A program made the position numbers and the translations under genes. The notes beneath the pieces were generated by a model. The model saw nothing but the letters and a program-made list of their open reading frames with translations, was not told the origin of the DNA and searched no databases. From Viscum album (taxonomy: Eukaryota > Streptophyta > Magnoliopsida > Santalales > Viscaceae), in NCBI GenBank assembly GCA_963277665.1, contig OY728136.1, positions 810,489,123-810,553,122 on the forward strand: a DNA stretch of 64,000 bases, given 5' to 3'. The first letter of the stretch is position 1. Each line of letters opens with the position of its first letter. Positions 1-13,204 of the stretch are shown here, in pieces.

Positions 1-3000
1 GAGGAGAAGTGAATGATCTTGGAATCATAATGGTTTTGTCAACAAGACCGGTTTGGTGAAACGATTGAGGAAGATCAAGACCCAGGTCTTATATGAGGTG
101 TAATATGTGATTTAGTTTTTAGTGATAATGTATATAAAGTAGAGGTAGTGGTGGAATCTATTGCAAGATAATGGGATATGATATGTATAAGAAGAGCTAG
201 AGGTTTTAGAACATGATCATTGATAACATATATATAGTGATCCAAGATCCTGGTAATATATATTGCAACCCTAGACTCATAATCAATACACTATAATAAC
301 TCATCCATCCTTGAAACAAATTAATCTAGCATAGGTTTCATGATCAGTAGATTTTTCACAATAGATTTCAAGGATACGATTAATTAAGGAATCTTAATAC
401 CTCAGGATAAGGATCTAAACTGAGTTTTCATATTTTCCCTATTGAAAATTATACTGATATAATACTTTATAACATACATAATGACATCTTTATCCTTGTA
501 ATTCTTCACTATTTCTTCTTTAACCATGTCATAAAGCTTTTCACCATGGAAAACAACATCTATATGTACTTTATTACTTATATCCTTAACAATATCAAGA
601 AGAATTTGAATTTACTCATCCTAAAATATTCTGAAAATGTCATCATCTATGGAAATTGAAGTTGTAGGAGGAGAATAAGTAGATGTCGAACTCTAGGAAG
701 AATTGTTGATTATAGAGAGATATCTTATATCATTCTTAGTCGACATATCTTTTACGTATGCCTAAAAATCTCATAATTATCCCTATAAACCTTCCATTTA
801 TTCTCAAATACTTCCAACATAATGATCCGTATGATATAATTTTAGAAATATATTATGTTTTATATGAGAAACCACACTCTAAATAGTAATGGAAACATCT
901 TGCTACCTATAATATTCATTATAATTACTAACACTGAGAAATAATTCTTTTAGAACGTCCAATAGAATATTGTTAAATTGAAAAAAAAAATGAATGGAGT
1001 AATGATTAATGTATAATAAGTTGTAGATAGTTGAGGTAGATCATGTGAAACTTGAGGAGAGTAACTGAATTCCAATTTAGAGGGTCTCAATATAAAGCCT
1101 ACATTTTCAGAAGAGTCATACTGTAGTTTCTCAATCTTTTTGAATCAAATCATCTGAATATTCAACATACATTACTTTATTATTGGGAGATGAATCATAT
1201 ATGGTATTACTTTGAAAAAATTTACTCAATTCATATCTATGTGAATAAGGTATAAATGATCCTTTAAAAGTAGATCCAATAATATATGATATAAGATATA
1301 GGTGACATTGCTCCTAAAAAACAGGAGAGGAAGGAGCCTTATCAACCTTCTATGAGTTACAATGTACAATCAAAATAACTAGTCCACTAGGTTTGGGGGA
1401 ACTATCACTACTATTATCATACCCATCATCATTAGGACTAGGTGAGTCAATGTTAATTAAAGGAGGTTTAATAGGTGTATAATCAAAATAGGTTCTCCCT
1501 TATTTTAAACATGGGATGTCTATCTAAAGTTAGATGATCATCTTTATCACTCTTAGAGTCAATGATTTTGGGTCCAATAAAATAGAAATAGGGGTCTTCT
1601 CTCCCTAAGAAGATGCTACTCCTTCCCTTATTGGTTTAGAAACTTTTTGAAATTATGGATCATTGGAAAATTCTAGACTACTAGAGAAGCCCATGATCTC
1701 CACATAACACCTTTTATCCTCTTTATCAATATAATCAGTATCGGTATCCTCATCTTCTACCAATATATTTTTTACATGGATTATAGTTTTTTTTATCCAC
1801 TTTAAAGTGGTTTGGTTAAGAAAAATACCTTCTAAAAGTAATGAATTTATACGCCTTTAGTAATAAGTCTCTTCTATTCAAGTAGGGATGAAATAATATT
1901 TGGTTAAGGTGGAGTATTAAATCTTATGGAAGTATTACTGAAATATTCCTTGTGTCTCCTCAAAAATAAATTCTGATTAATTTAAATCCCATAAACCATA
2001 AAATATATAATGAAAAGGTCTTGATTCCTAATAAGTATTGAAATCAACCTTTCTAGGGTCGATGTTATGTTGTATAAACATCATAAAAAACATAAATTAT
2101 CTATTTAGTTCACTAGTAATCCGGATTTGAGAGGTCATATCACTAGATAATTCCACTAAAGTTTTAATAATTTTAAATTTAGGATGATTTAAAGGATAAT
2201 AACTTTTATAATACTTATACTCAACTTGATGTGGTAGTTTTATTCTCTCTTCTTGTATGATTGAAGAATAATCACACATGTGACCATGAAAAATTATTCT
2301 AATGAGATCTAATAGATTTTTGGATAAACACCAAATTCATAGAAAATTCCTTTACCAACCAAGGATAGTAAAGTTGATTATCAACTAAGAACTAGTTATT
2401 CCATCATTATCACAACATTACTATCCAGAACTAGAGAACGACCGAGTCTAAACCACTATACATAAACATCCTTATCACGAATGAATTTATGTGATAACAG
2501 ATATAAAATAAAGAGATATTTAGTATCACTTTTTCTTTAGTTATATCTTTTTGAAGCATAATAAGCATCAATAGCAACATCATTAAAAGATCAATTCACC
2601 TTGACCACTCACAAATATTATTTAAGGGTTAAAAAGCTAGGGTTTGGTAAAGGATAGGTCGAAATATGGATATACATATATTAAAAAAGAACATTATGAT
2701 TCAGATTCTATTTTTGGGATACTAAAATAAACTATGATTCTATGTATAGTAAATCTTGGGAAATAGGTAAAATGTACTTAAAATACATTAATAATTAGAC
2801 ACAGTAGGATAAAATATTAAGTCCATAGAATATGTCCAAAATGAGTAAAATAAATTTTATCAACCGTACACACATTTTTATTGATTGTATGACTACTAGG
2901 AGGAATAAATTTAATATTTCATACTAATTGAATAAATTTTATATGAGACTATGTTAAATAAATTCAAAATTGGATATAATAAATTAAATATAAAAGAAAT

Positions 3001-3049
3001 TATATGTAGTTAATAATTCCTAAATCATCTTTCATATAATTCAATCTCT
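1..3049 (-). other. Unrecognised AT-rich stretch with scattered minus-strand coding remnants downstream of TE-A pol
   Basis: I recognise no family here. On the minus strand there are short open pieces separated by stops. One of 60 codons covers 2097-2279. Another reads as acidic (Glu/Asp-rich) around 1690-1780, then Ser/Pro/Asp-rich around 1380-1460. A hydrophilic piece lies around 430-680. These follow the copia RNase H end of TE-A on the same strand. Sireviruses can carry an extra env-like ORF between pol and the 3' LTR, so that is one candidate. A decayed pararetrovirus-type or unrelated coding region is another. No polypurine tract or LTR start was found to settle it. The assignment is inference from position and composition only. 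Confidence 0.3.
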
Positions 3050-3640
3050 TAAAATTCGTAGTTTTGTAAAAAATTCATCAAGCTAATGGTCACTACCAAT
3101 GAATTAAATAGTGATATACCCTTTTTTAAATTGATCTCTCAAAAAGTGTTGTCTTATACTAATATTCCTTTTCCTTGAATAAGATTTTAAATTTTTAGAA
3201 ATTATAATAGAATTTGTGTTGTCAACATTTATAGGGACATTTTTAAATTTATATCCATAGGCTAGAAAATGGTGTTTCATCTATAGAATCTATACACATC
3301 AACTTCTTACAGGTATCTAGTTAACTTTAGTAGTGTATAATGCCAACAAATTATATTTTTACTAGACCAAGACAATAGAGACTTATAAAAATGACATTTT
3401 CCATATGTTTTTTATCTAACTTATAACCATTTAAGATAACATTAGAGTATCTAATTAAATGAAATTAATTTCATCTATAATTGAAAAATCTCAAATTGGT
3501 TATACTTTTGAGGTATTTGAAAATAATATTAACAAAAATATAATGAGATTACTTGGTATTTTCATGAAAATTAGAATATATACACACACTGAACATAATT
3601 TCATATCGACTAGTTGTTAGATAAAGTAAAATCACAATCA
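3050..3640 (-). pseudogene. TE-A copia RNase H remnant
   Basis: On the minus strand the reading shifts frame but follows the copia RNase H pattern. A segment like MFSVCIYSNFHENTK corresponds to the family stretch just after RT. It is followed by KSITNLRFFNY, a piece matching the family's Gly-Tyr-Lys-Asp/Arg-Lys segment (GYKLDKKHMEN), and an end piece LDEFFTKLRILRD that corresponds to the usual ADIFTKPL tail. Where the family has the conserved Trp of the LVSW block there is a TAA stop, as expected from TGG decay. In a live element this domain removes the RNA template during reverse transcription. It cannot be functional here. Confidence 0.7.
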
Positions 3641-4450
3641 TACCTTTTTAAATGGTTTGGTCAATTGGTATTCTAGTTTCATCAGGATCAAATTTAAAGA
3701 TGGTGATTATTGTTGTATAACTTTTTTTTGATCTGTCCATGAAAAAGTGTTTAAAATATCTTTAGTGTACTTACTTGAATTAAAATAATTCTTTATTAAT
3801 TTTTAAATATTTCAAAATCATGAAAGAATTTTATTTTTACCATAAAACCTATTTCAAATCCATTTTTATTTATTTTTGAAAATTTTGTATACAGAGAAAT
3901 TCTTAAAGAACCTAAGATAATATCAGTAACAAAATGTTTTACAAATAAGACATCTTTTAAAGTTATTTTTATAAAAAAAGTAGGATTAGAAACACCTTTT
4001 GTAAAACCATTTGAAATAAGAAAAATGATGATCTTATCATACGAATCTTTGGGGGATTGTTTTAAACTTTAAAATTATTTAGTCAATTTAAAAAAATGAT
4101 TTTCAAAATATGTATTTGAAAATCTAGGGGGTTATTCAACAAAATCATCCTCAATAATATAATAATTTAGAAAGTCACTCTCAAAATTGACTTGATATAA
4201 TTTAAAATTTATATGGGCTACATAAGTAAGTATTATCCTGATGGATTTAAGTCAAGATATAGTTGAATAGTTTTCTTTATGGTCAATTCCTTCTTTCTTA
4301 CTATATCATTATGCAACTAATCTAGATTTATATCTATAATGCTGCTTAATTTATTGACCTTTTTACTATATACCAACTTAGTGCCAATAGTCAAATAGTA
4401 TTTAAGTCTATCACCTAGTTCCCATACTCTATTATATTGAAAATGATTCA
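3640..4450 (-). pseudogene. TE-A copia reverse transcriptase remnant
   Basis: Minus-strand reading begins with RVWELGDRLKYYLTIGTK, which corresponds to the conserved opening of copia RT (family VWELVPRP...IGTKWVF). It ends with pieces such as FEIGFMVKIKFFHDFEIFK, matching the block after the catalytic YVDD. The segment carrying the catalytic aspartates is too degraded to read confidently. Many stops and at least two frame changes interrupt the frame. RT copies element RNA into DNA in the cytoplasmic particle. This copy is dead. It lies between the integrase remnant at higher coordinates and the RNase H remnant at lower ones, as expected for copia. Confidence 0.65.
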
Positions 4451-4789
4451 ATTAATGTTGTATATCTATCAATAAATGGTCATCACTGATTACCTCATTA
4501 ATGTTCTTTGATTCAACATGTGACAAAAATAATTGATTATCAACTTAGTTTCAAAGTGATTCTCAATTCTGAGTTCCTCTATTAAAATATCCAATAAAAA
4601 ATCTAAAGGATGATCTCTAAGGGTTATAATGATTATATAAATACTTGTTCATTAAAGGATTTCCACAAGGTCTTGTTACTCTAAATGGTCTTTGATAGGA
4701 TTTTTTTCATGTAAATTTTTAGTACGTTCATTGTCCTTAGTGGTGTTATTGATATTCAAATTTGACATATTCTCAAACAAGTAATCTAA

Positions 4790-5560
4790 TTAAACTTTAG
4801 GTTCATGTGGATTTGTCTCATAAATTGTGATATGAATATATTCTTCCATAATATTTGTTATTTTATTAAATAATCTATAGGCTTTACTAGATAAATAATA
4901 ACAAAGGAAAATTCCCTGGTCACTCTTGGAATCAAACTCATCTAGAAAATTATTTTTATTTAGAATGAAAAATTTATATCCAAAAACCATAAAATAATTT
5001 ATCTTAGGATTTATCTCATTCTATAATTTATATAGAGTCATTTTTAAAATTAGCCTTATAAGTTATATATTAATTATATAATAATAATTATTCATGTCCT
5101 GATACCAAAAGTAGTCTAGCAGGTCATATTCACCAAGAATGATCACTGATATCTCTTGAACTATCATACTTTATATTTCAACCACTCCATTCCATTTCTG
5201 TGTTCAAAGATAATTGAAATTATTATTATAGCCATGTTTTAAGAATATGGATTCAAAATATTTTTTTAAACTCATAGTCATGATCACCTCTCACACTCTT
5301 AATGTTAAGACCACTATGGTTCTCTATATATTTTTTATACTTTGCAAAACATCTACAAGCCTCACTTTTGTGAGTTAAGAAATACACCCCTGTAAACCTT
5401 GAATCATAATTAATAATTATATAATAATATTTTTATATAATACTAGAAACTCTAGATGGTCTAAATAAGTCCATGTGAACCATTTCTAGTGGTCTAGAGG
5501 TATAAACCTATTTCTTTGGTTTGAAGAAACTTTTTGTTTCTTTCCCTTATGATAGGGATT
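4790..5560 (-). pseudogene. TE-A copia integrase remnant
   Basis: This is the best preserved part of TE-A. On the minus strand the integrase core opens with PLEMVHMDLFRPSR, which contains the first catalytic Asp. It continues through SRFTGVYFLTHKSEACRCF to NIKSVRGDHDYEFKKYF, where the second catalytic Asp of the family SDHGGEF block appears as GDHDYEF. NGVVE follows, keeping the third acidic residue, but stops flank it. An open stretch at 4790-4990 (66 codons) holds the VFGYKFFILN and EEYIHITIYETN blocks that follow the core in copia. Integrase joins element cDNA to host DNA. Stops before and after NGVVE make this copy non-functional. Confidence 0.8.
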
Positions 5561-7180
5561 GAAAATTTTATATTTTAGGAAATATAATTTATATTGATCC
5601 TTGAATAAGACCCTTTTGATTATATTTATAAGAGAGTATGTATTAAAGTGGCCTAGTTTCATATTCTACAACCATGATTCACGATAAAATGAATTTAAAT
5701 AAGAATAATTTCAAGAAAATGAGAAATTTAAATCCACTACATAAATATTTTTATTATTCAAAGAATTAAATATAAAATTAATCTTATAATAAAAAATCTT
5801 ACATGTATTATTATCAAATTTTGCATAAGAACCATCATCAAATAGTTGATATATGCTTAACAGATTATAATTTAAGACATAAACAAATAAAACATTATAA
5901 ATTAAATATGTTTTATAATTTCCATGAAGACCAAGGCCAATAATTTTTCCTTTTTAATTATCACCAAAATGTGACATGACCACAATCCACTCTGGTTGGA
6001 ATTTTAAAGCTTGATAAGTCTTCTAGAATGTGTATAGAACAAACAATATCCACATACCATAACTTATTACTAAAAAGTTTAAATCTACATTCCTGTAATC
6101 AATTTAATTCACACTAATTTTAGTACCTAGAACTGTTTGGGTCCAAAAGGTTAGGAATTTTAGATTTATGAATCGATATATATTCAATGGATATATTCCA
6201 AGTTTTTTGAATATATTTAAATGAATTTTAAAAATAATCCATTTTATTACAAACTATATTTTTATGTATTTAGATATTCTAGCTATATTGTTTACTACTT
6301 ATTTATTTATAGTAATTAAACTAGGAAAAAATAGTTTTTTAGAGTGTGTTATTTTATCCAACAAAACTAGATCTTGGTATAAGTACAATATGACTACCCA
6401 CAATTTTATTAAGGGTAGTATATCTTACTAAAAAACATTAAACATATTTATTTAGTTTCTTATTAATTAACATTAAATCCTTATTTTATTTGAGAATACA
6501 TTTTCTCTTTTCATTTTTTACAACAAGATCAGATTTAATAATAGTAGATAAAGAATATTGTGTCTATAAATTATTATATTTATCTTTAATAACATTAAAT
6601 GTATATTCTAGTATATTATAATATTCAAATAGATATTCACTAGAGATATCAATTTCATTAATATTTTCATGTTCAGAGTTATTAGAAATATTATAAAAAT
6701 AAATAGGTTATAACTATAGATCAATAGCTATGAAACATAGATCTACTTTTACATTTGAATCTTCTCATATAGTATCTAAGTAACTAGAACTATATTAATA
6801 AGTACTACAAGTGTCCTTTATGGACTTATTTTATTTTTCCCTCAGTCCTCATACTTATTCTTTTATTTTAACTTTGGATAATTAACTTTGACGTGTATTT
6901 TTATTTTAAACTCATTATAGGTAACTTCTCTAAAATTACTATCATTTATCCAATCTCATTTCTTATCATAATTTTCATTATATTTTGATTTCAGGAATTT
7001 TTTTATTTCTTTATTTTTTTAATCTTACTTCAAAATGGTCCATATTCTCATCATTTTTAAAGTCACCACAACTTCCACTAGTTCTATCCTCTTTGAATAA
7101 TTATTTAGATTTTTTCTAGTATAATTTTAATGATTTTTATTTTATTTTAATATTCTCATCATTTACTTTATGTTATTTAT
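5560..7180 (-). pseudogene. TE-A gag C-terminal, protease and pre-integrase region, heavily decayed
   Basis: This lies between the recognisable gag core and the integrase core of TE-A, where a copia element would carry the CCHC zinc knuckle, the aspartic protease and the GAG-pre-integrase zinc-binding segment. I could not read a CCHC box, a DTG/DSG protease motif or an HHCC pattern with confidence. The minus strand here is AT-rich and full of stops. Assignment is from position alone. The length is roughly what these domains need, so a large deletion is not required. Confidence 0.4.
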
Positions 7181-7790
7181 ATTACATCACCTATTTTATT
7201 GTTATCTCATTTATTAGTATTTTAGTCACATCTTATGATTCTTGTATGGATATTTCAGTGAATCTCTATCTGTTGGGTAAGAATATTATAATCCTCATTA
7301 CTTGATACTTATCATCAATAGTTTTTCCTAGTTCATGCATAATTTTTGTAATCTCAATGAACTTGAGATAAATTTACAAAATATAGACATCATTATTCAT
7401 ATTAAATGAAGCATACTTAATAGTATAATTATTTAAATACATTTCATTGACATTAGATGTACCCGTACGAGACCTAGAGAAATTATCCAAATTTTAAAAG
7501 CTCTTTCACATATAGATATTATATGGAATTTATCTTCTCCCAGTGAACAATAAATAGAATTAATTTCTTAATAGTTAAATTCACAATTACCCTTAGTTGT
7601 ATCACTCAATTCAATTTCATAACTTTTTATTTTTTCATATTGATCTTCAATTAAAGTCCATATACCGAAACTCATACTTTCAATATTGATTTTAATTTTA
7701 ATTTTACATTGAGCATAATTTTGGACATTAAAATATGGTGGTATATTATTATTGGTTTCCTTAGGTTTGTTATTATCTATAAAGATAATA
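7180..7790 (-). pseudogene. TE-A copia gag remnant
   Basis: Minus-strand reading gives pieces in the order of a copia gag. PPYFNVQNYAQCKIKIKI corresponds to the family P-x-F-DG-x-NY-x-W-K-x-R-M opening. INSIYCSLGEDKFHIIS matches the AL-x-x-SL-x-x-E-F-x-R-I block. TKIMHELGKTIDDKYQV matches the INGLKALGK block, and TKILINEI the SLDELI block. Gag forms the virus-like particle. The open stretches are short and separated by stops. In the first block the family Trp is absent (NYAQCK versus NYxYWK). The start codon of gag was not resolved and would lie near 7,800. Confidence 0.7.
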
Positions 7791-10700
7791 AGTGAGACTA
7801 AATAGAAATTTAAATATTTTTTTTAAAATATTATCACAGTTAAAAATAACAATGAAACAAAATCCTTTGATATGAGTATAGGTTAGAGTGGGGTACATAA
7901 TAGGGGTAAATTTAGTATCTATAAAATTTTATATTTTAAATAGTTTATAAAACAAAACTTCTTAATTTATAAATCACTTAGTTAATTAATACTATAGGTA
8001 TATTTAATTTATTATTTTGAACTAACCTCTTCGAATCTTGATCAAAACTCAGTTAGAATGACTTATGGTAATCCTACTATTTTTGAGATTATTCTACTCA
8101 TATTATTATAAAACATATAACATGTAAAATATAATTATTAAAGTATTGTTTTTAAAAAATATTATAAAATAAATTTTTATAATAGAGTAACAAAAACATT
8201 AAAGCACACAATAGAATTAACATACAAGAGGTATAGTCTCAAGTTAGGACCTAATTGTCTCCAATTGATAGTGACCTATTATAAATAATATTCATTAAAT
8301 AAAAAACTAATCCTCATCATGGATCAGGTATACAATGTAAAGAAACAGAAAAGTCTATCTAGTCTATAATCAATCTTCTTCCATAGTTTCTATGGGAGTA
8401 CAAAAGTGAAATAAATAAAGTAAGATTATATTAGTAATATTATATTATTTAAATGAGTATGTTATCTAATAAATTTATATAAATTTCAAGAAAAAATTAA
8501 ATGTAATAAAAAATATAGAGGTATAGATAGATAAGGAAAGAAAATTTTAATGAAAAATGATATCAAAGTTTAGCTGTTATGTAGAGGGATTTTCTCTTCT
8601 AAATCTTATACTTTAGTTCTAAGATGGGATTCAAATATAGTAAAGAATTATTATATATTGAGGTAATTTTTATATGAAATGAGAATTTAATTATTCAAAA
8701 CATTTTATTGGTTCCCATTTTTATGCACTTAAAATCCACCTTGATTATATCTAACTTTAGTTTTAATTGAAAATAAACATATTTCCAAAAATATTCTATT
8801 GTAAAAGAATAATTACGAAAACTCATTCTAGGAATAAAATCCAGAAGTATTAAATGAATATAACTGAGAATTCAATTTTTTAGAAAACGTTTTTAGAATA
8901 TATATTACTAAAATATAATTCTCACTTTTAGTCATTGTATGTTGAAGTATTCCATTTAATATTCTCCACGGTAACTTAAACACTTAGTAAAAAACAGAGG
9001 TCATAACCCTTATAGGTCATATGGTCAATCCGTCAAATTTATGGTCACTTAATTTGAACGTCTGGTTTCTTAAATTCCATTTAGTCACTTTAGTACTTTT
9101 ATAAATTCCAAAACTATCACGCAGTTTCTCAATTTCACCACGTGGTCAACTGGAATCAAATTTCTGTCACTCCAATACATTATAGTTTTTTATAGAAGGA
9201 TATAGAAAAAAGTCAATCCACTTCAACATGTAGCATATAGAGTTTAGGATGTGCCTTCAAAAATTGGTGATAAAAACTAATAGATCATTACTGAAATATA
9301 ATGTGTGGCCTCTCTTATTTTTATGGACTTTTTACTCATGAGGTTAATTGAGGACATGGCGATAAATCTAGAATGTCTAATCTAATATGAATGTGGTCGA
9401 TTCAATTACCATGTTATCGATCCAAAACATTATGAATATTTGATAGATTTCCAATAAGATTCATGTAGTTGATTTAATATACATATGATATGTCTCTCAA
9501 GCCTATGGTCACTTGATCACTTAAGAAAATTTCAACTTTTTGACACATGGTCAGTAGTCTGGATCATCTATCATTACAATAATTTCTAGATTTATGAAAA
9601 TATCTAAAATTACCACCAAAATATTTAATTTAATTAAACCATAGGATTTATTGTAAATAAAATACACATTGTTTTTTATTATTAAAATAATGAATTAATG
9701 GATAAAACTAGCAATCCCTTTCACCGTTAACTGTGGTAAGAAGTTTTTCAATCTATAAAGGTCATGAAAGTAATTTTAATAATGACAAGTAGAACATAAA
9801 TGAATCATGAATTAAAGTTGAAAATTTATACCATACACTTGAGTTATGAAAATATTTTTATGATTTTCTAATGATTTAAAAATAATTTTTAAACATTAAA
9901 TACCATTTAAGGCCATTTTGTGGACTATTTAAAACATTTTACACTAAACATTTCAGGACAACAATGGAGTTAAAATTAAAACACATAGATAATAAATTAT
10001 CATATATAATTATTTATAAAATTTACGTAATAACATAAATAATATAAATATTATTAATTTTAAGGTCATTAAAACCAATGAAAATATTTTTCTCTTGTTT
10101 TTATAAACACCCCAATAATGTTACATAATAATATTATATAATTATAGAATTTTTAAAAACTAAAAATAAATCTAAATCATGAATTTAATTTATTTACCAT
10201 CATTATATTCATTTAATTTAATTTATAATTTATATTTAATCTTATACTTACCATGACAAAATATTTAAGAGATTAAGTAAGGTAAAGTGATATTTTTGTA
10301 TATAAAATTTCAATTAATATGAAATGGGATGTCAAAATATTGTCAAGTGGATACAAAATGGGTGAAAATTGGAAGGGATAATATAGTGTCAATTAAGACA
10401 CATCCACAAATATTTATATATTAATTGGTGATATTATCACATGGTATTGACATTAGTTATCCCGATTTACCCATTACCGTGGCAATAAACCTTTACTATA
10501 GTAACTATTCATTTTGAAAAACAAAATGAAATTGAACTCATTTTCAAATTATAAATTTTTGAGGTCAAATAAAAAATACATTTTCTAAGATTCAATTTCT
10601 ATAATTTATAAAATTTATATTTAATATGAGTTCCAAAAATGAAACGAAAAACCAATTTTAGAAAAATGACCCTTTAAGTATAAAAACAATTTTATACCAA

Positions 10701-12200
10701 AATGAAGTATAATTTTGATTTACATGGAATTAATTTAACCATGTTTAATATATTTAATCTAATTGGAGTTTTAATAAAATCTAAACCAAAAATAAACATT
10801 TAAGTTACCCAGATTAAAATAAAATAAAAGTTATTTTTTACAAAATTAGTATTTTATACTCTTTACCTAAATATCAACCTTTTCATAGAAACAAAAAAAA
10901 TTTATCTAAATATTATTTTGAGATTTTTATTTTAAAAATGATGTTAATTTTTTCAAAAAATATTTATATATATGGTATAAATTAATCATAATATCCACGC
11001 AAAAATGCACTAACAACCATTTTTGAAGAAAATGTATTTTTGAGGTATAAAATTTATTTATGATCATTCATTATATGGTGACCACCATTGGATGAATGAT
11101 AATATATTAGTTCATATGTTAAAATATCATGTATTTGTGTAATAATGTTTTGAAATTTGTTAATTTATTAGGACTAAATACCCAAAACATTAGAAATATT
11201 TCTTTGAAAAAAATATGGTTTTAATTATATCAAATCATTTATTTTTTATAACAAATTTACTATTATTATACCCAATGAATATACAATCAAAATAGTTATA
11301 TAGGACCAATTTCTACGTAATCCTAATTAACAAATGATCCTAACAATTATATAATCCCAATGACTATACTAGCTTCCAATATAATTTTACATAAATCTCC
11401 AAAATCCAAACTTCTCTTTAATCATGCCAATAATAGTTCCAATTATTAGCATTTTGTTTGTAGTTTATTTTGGGGTTATGATGTTCATGGCATACCACAT
11501 GGCTAAATATTATATGATCTTTGTATTTTTATATATTTTTATAATTTTCTAATTATATTTTTCTTAATATTTATTATTATAAAAAACCTCATTATGTTTT
11601 AATGTTTATCTCTAATTGTGATATTTTTTCTGAATAAAACATATCCTATTTTATTTTAGTTTAGTGTTTCATGAAACATAAGATACACATTTTTTAATGT
11701 GATATATATTCTAAAATGTCGAAGTGTAAAAAATAACATCTCAATTACCATCCTATGCCTCAACTCATCTCATTAGTCCTCCCCAGGGTTATCTTCCTAC
11801 TACCTAAAGAGCACTACCAGGAACATGCATATATACCATGAGCCATCAAAAAGTATGACTACAATGGAATGATACTATGGCCCTCTAAATTCACCTTGAT
11901 CACTCGATATACACATAAACACCAAGACCAATAATTTTAGTGTGTTCCATGGCTATGATCTTACCTCACATGGGTGCGTGGAATGATCTATGTTTGTTAT
12001 ATTTCATGTACCCCCAATCACCTCCCAAGTTCCAACCACCATCCTTGATAGAACCTCATCACCTATCTCTTTATGTCTATACACCCATAGCGAAGAGGGA
12101 ATCAAGAGGATTTATATTCTGACTGGTCAAATCAACAATATACATGACCTCACAACAACAAAAATAATCTCCTCAAGTTTCACATTGATCCTAAAGGTCA
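7791..12200. other. AT-rich stretch without a recognisable gene; may hold the 5' LTR of TE-A
   Basis: No coding family is visible on either strand. Between about 8950 and 9570 there is repeated use of short motifs of the GGTCA/GGTCAA kind and their complements. That style occurs in some long copia LTRs and would fit the 5' LTR of TE-A (minus strand), but no matching second copy was found. 9600-11700 is very AT-rich with long A and T runs. 11700-12200 is more balanced in composition and flanks the CACTA insertion at 12201; it shares its style with 13205-13800, so those two parts were probably contiguous before that insertion. Confidence 0.35.
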
Positions 12201-13204
12201 CACTACTAGAAAAGCACCCTATACCAAGAATTTAGAACCATGGGTATAGCCCCTAAAATAATATGTATAAATTATACCCATTGTTTTGGAAACCATGGCC
12301 TTTAGAGCCATCAGTATATACCTATACCCACGGTTGGACCAAACCGTGGGTATTGGCCACCTATAACCATAGTTCTTAAATTGTTGGTGTAGGAAATTTT
12401 AATGTAAATAACTATACAAATGGTTTTTTCAAACTATGGGTATACATACTTATTAAAAAAATATCTATTGGGATTTGATACTAACACCTTTCGTTGACAC
12501 TCCAACGACTTTACCATTATCCTACAACACGTTGTTTATACTTATATTAATATATATATATGTATATATGTATTTATTATTATTATTATGGAAAAATAAT
12601 GGGCCAACCTATACAAACAGTTTGGTCAAACCGTGAGTTTATGTCCTTATATAAAAACAATCCTCCCTTGAGATATGATCCCAACACCTTCTGCCTATAC
12701 TTCAATGACATTTCCACTATCCTACAACACATTTTCTGTTCTTATATTCCAAACATATATATGTATAAATATAAAAAAATTATTTATATAACATTTTTTA
12801 TTATTTTTTTATTATGAAAAAATAATGGGGCAAATAATACCCATGTTTTGGTCAATCTATGAGTATAGGTTTTCCAATATTTGTTTACTACACAATCAAT
12901 TTCCATGGTTTACAATAACCATTGGTTTATGGGTGACCTATACCCATTGTTTTGGGTGAACTATGGGTATTGGTCCTTACCATAATTTTTTTCCACAAAA
13001 CCTATTCCCATGGTTTATAAAAACCTTGGGTATAGGGGTGACCTATACCCAGGTTTTTTGGAGAACCATGGGTATAGGTCCTTCTTGTAAAAAGTTTCCA
13101 CCACAAAAACTATTCCCATGGTTTACAAAAACCATGTGTATAGGGGTGATCTATATGCATGGTTATTTGAAGAACCATGGGAATAGACTTGTTTTCCAGT
13201 ATCA
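12201..13204. mobile_element. TE-B: short non-autonomous CACTA (En/Spm)-like DNA transposon
   Basis: The left end starts CACTACTAGAAAA at 12201. The right end at 13192-13204 is TTTTCCAGTATCA, whose complement matches the left end at 9 of 13 positions. Flanks are TCA on the left and TCC on the right, a 3-bp target duplication with one change if the ends are right. The body has many copies, in both orientations, of a motif like ACCATGGGTATAGG (12235-13180), the kind of subterminal repeat that CACTA transposases bind. No transposase is encoded. An 87-codon open frame at 12963-13226 only reads through these repeats. The element would depend on an enzyme supplied from elsewhere. The right terminus is the weaker end. 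Confidence 0.6.
12235..13185. repeat. Subterminal repeats of TE-B (ACCATGGGTATAGG-type motif)
   Basis: Diverged copies of a 10-20-bp motif built on TACCCAYGGTTT / AAACCRTGGGTA recur in both orientations, often as facing pairs that could form hairpins, for example around 12325-12350 and 13020-13075. Spacing is irregular. An AT/TTA simple repeat lies between the two halves at about 12548-12588. Confidence 0.6.

Larger units (their letters stand above)
3050..7790 (-). mobile_element. TE-A: decayed SIRE/Maximus-like Ty1/copia retrotransposon, gag-pol body
   Basis: Read on the minus strand, this stretch follows the copia order gag, integrase, reverse transcriptase, RNase H, with every domain broken by stops and frameshifts. 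The order is the copia one (integrase before RT). The wording of the post-integrase segment (VFGYKFFILN, then IMEEYIHITIYETN) resembles Sirevirus copies. A normal element would encode one polyprotein of about 1,500 residues that packages, reverse-transcribes and integrates its RNA. I could not find its LTRs, primer site or polypurine tract, so the outer limits given here are those of the coding remnants only. Its LTRs may lie in 7790-9700 and left of 3050. Confidence 0.75.

Noticed and set aside
8556..8572. A minus-strand TTTGATATCA word considered as the primer site of TE-A
   Set aside because: It matches the tRNA complement only over eight to nine bases. No LTR end with CA lies next to it and no second LTR copy was found.
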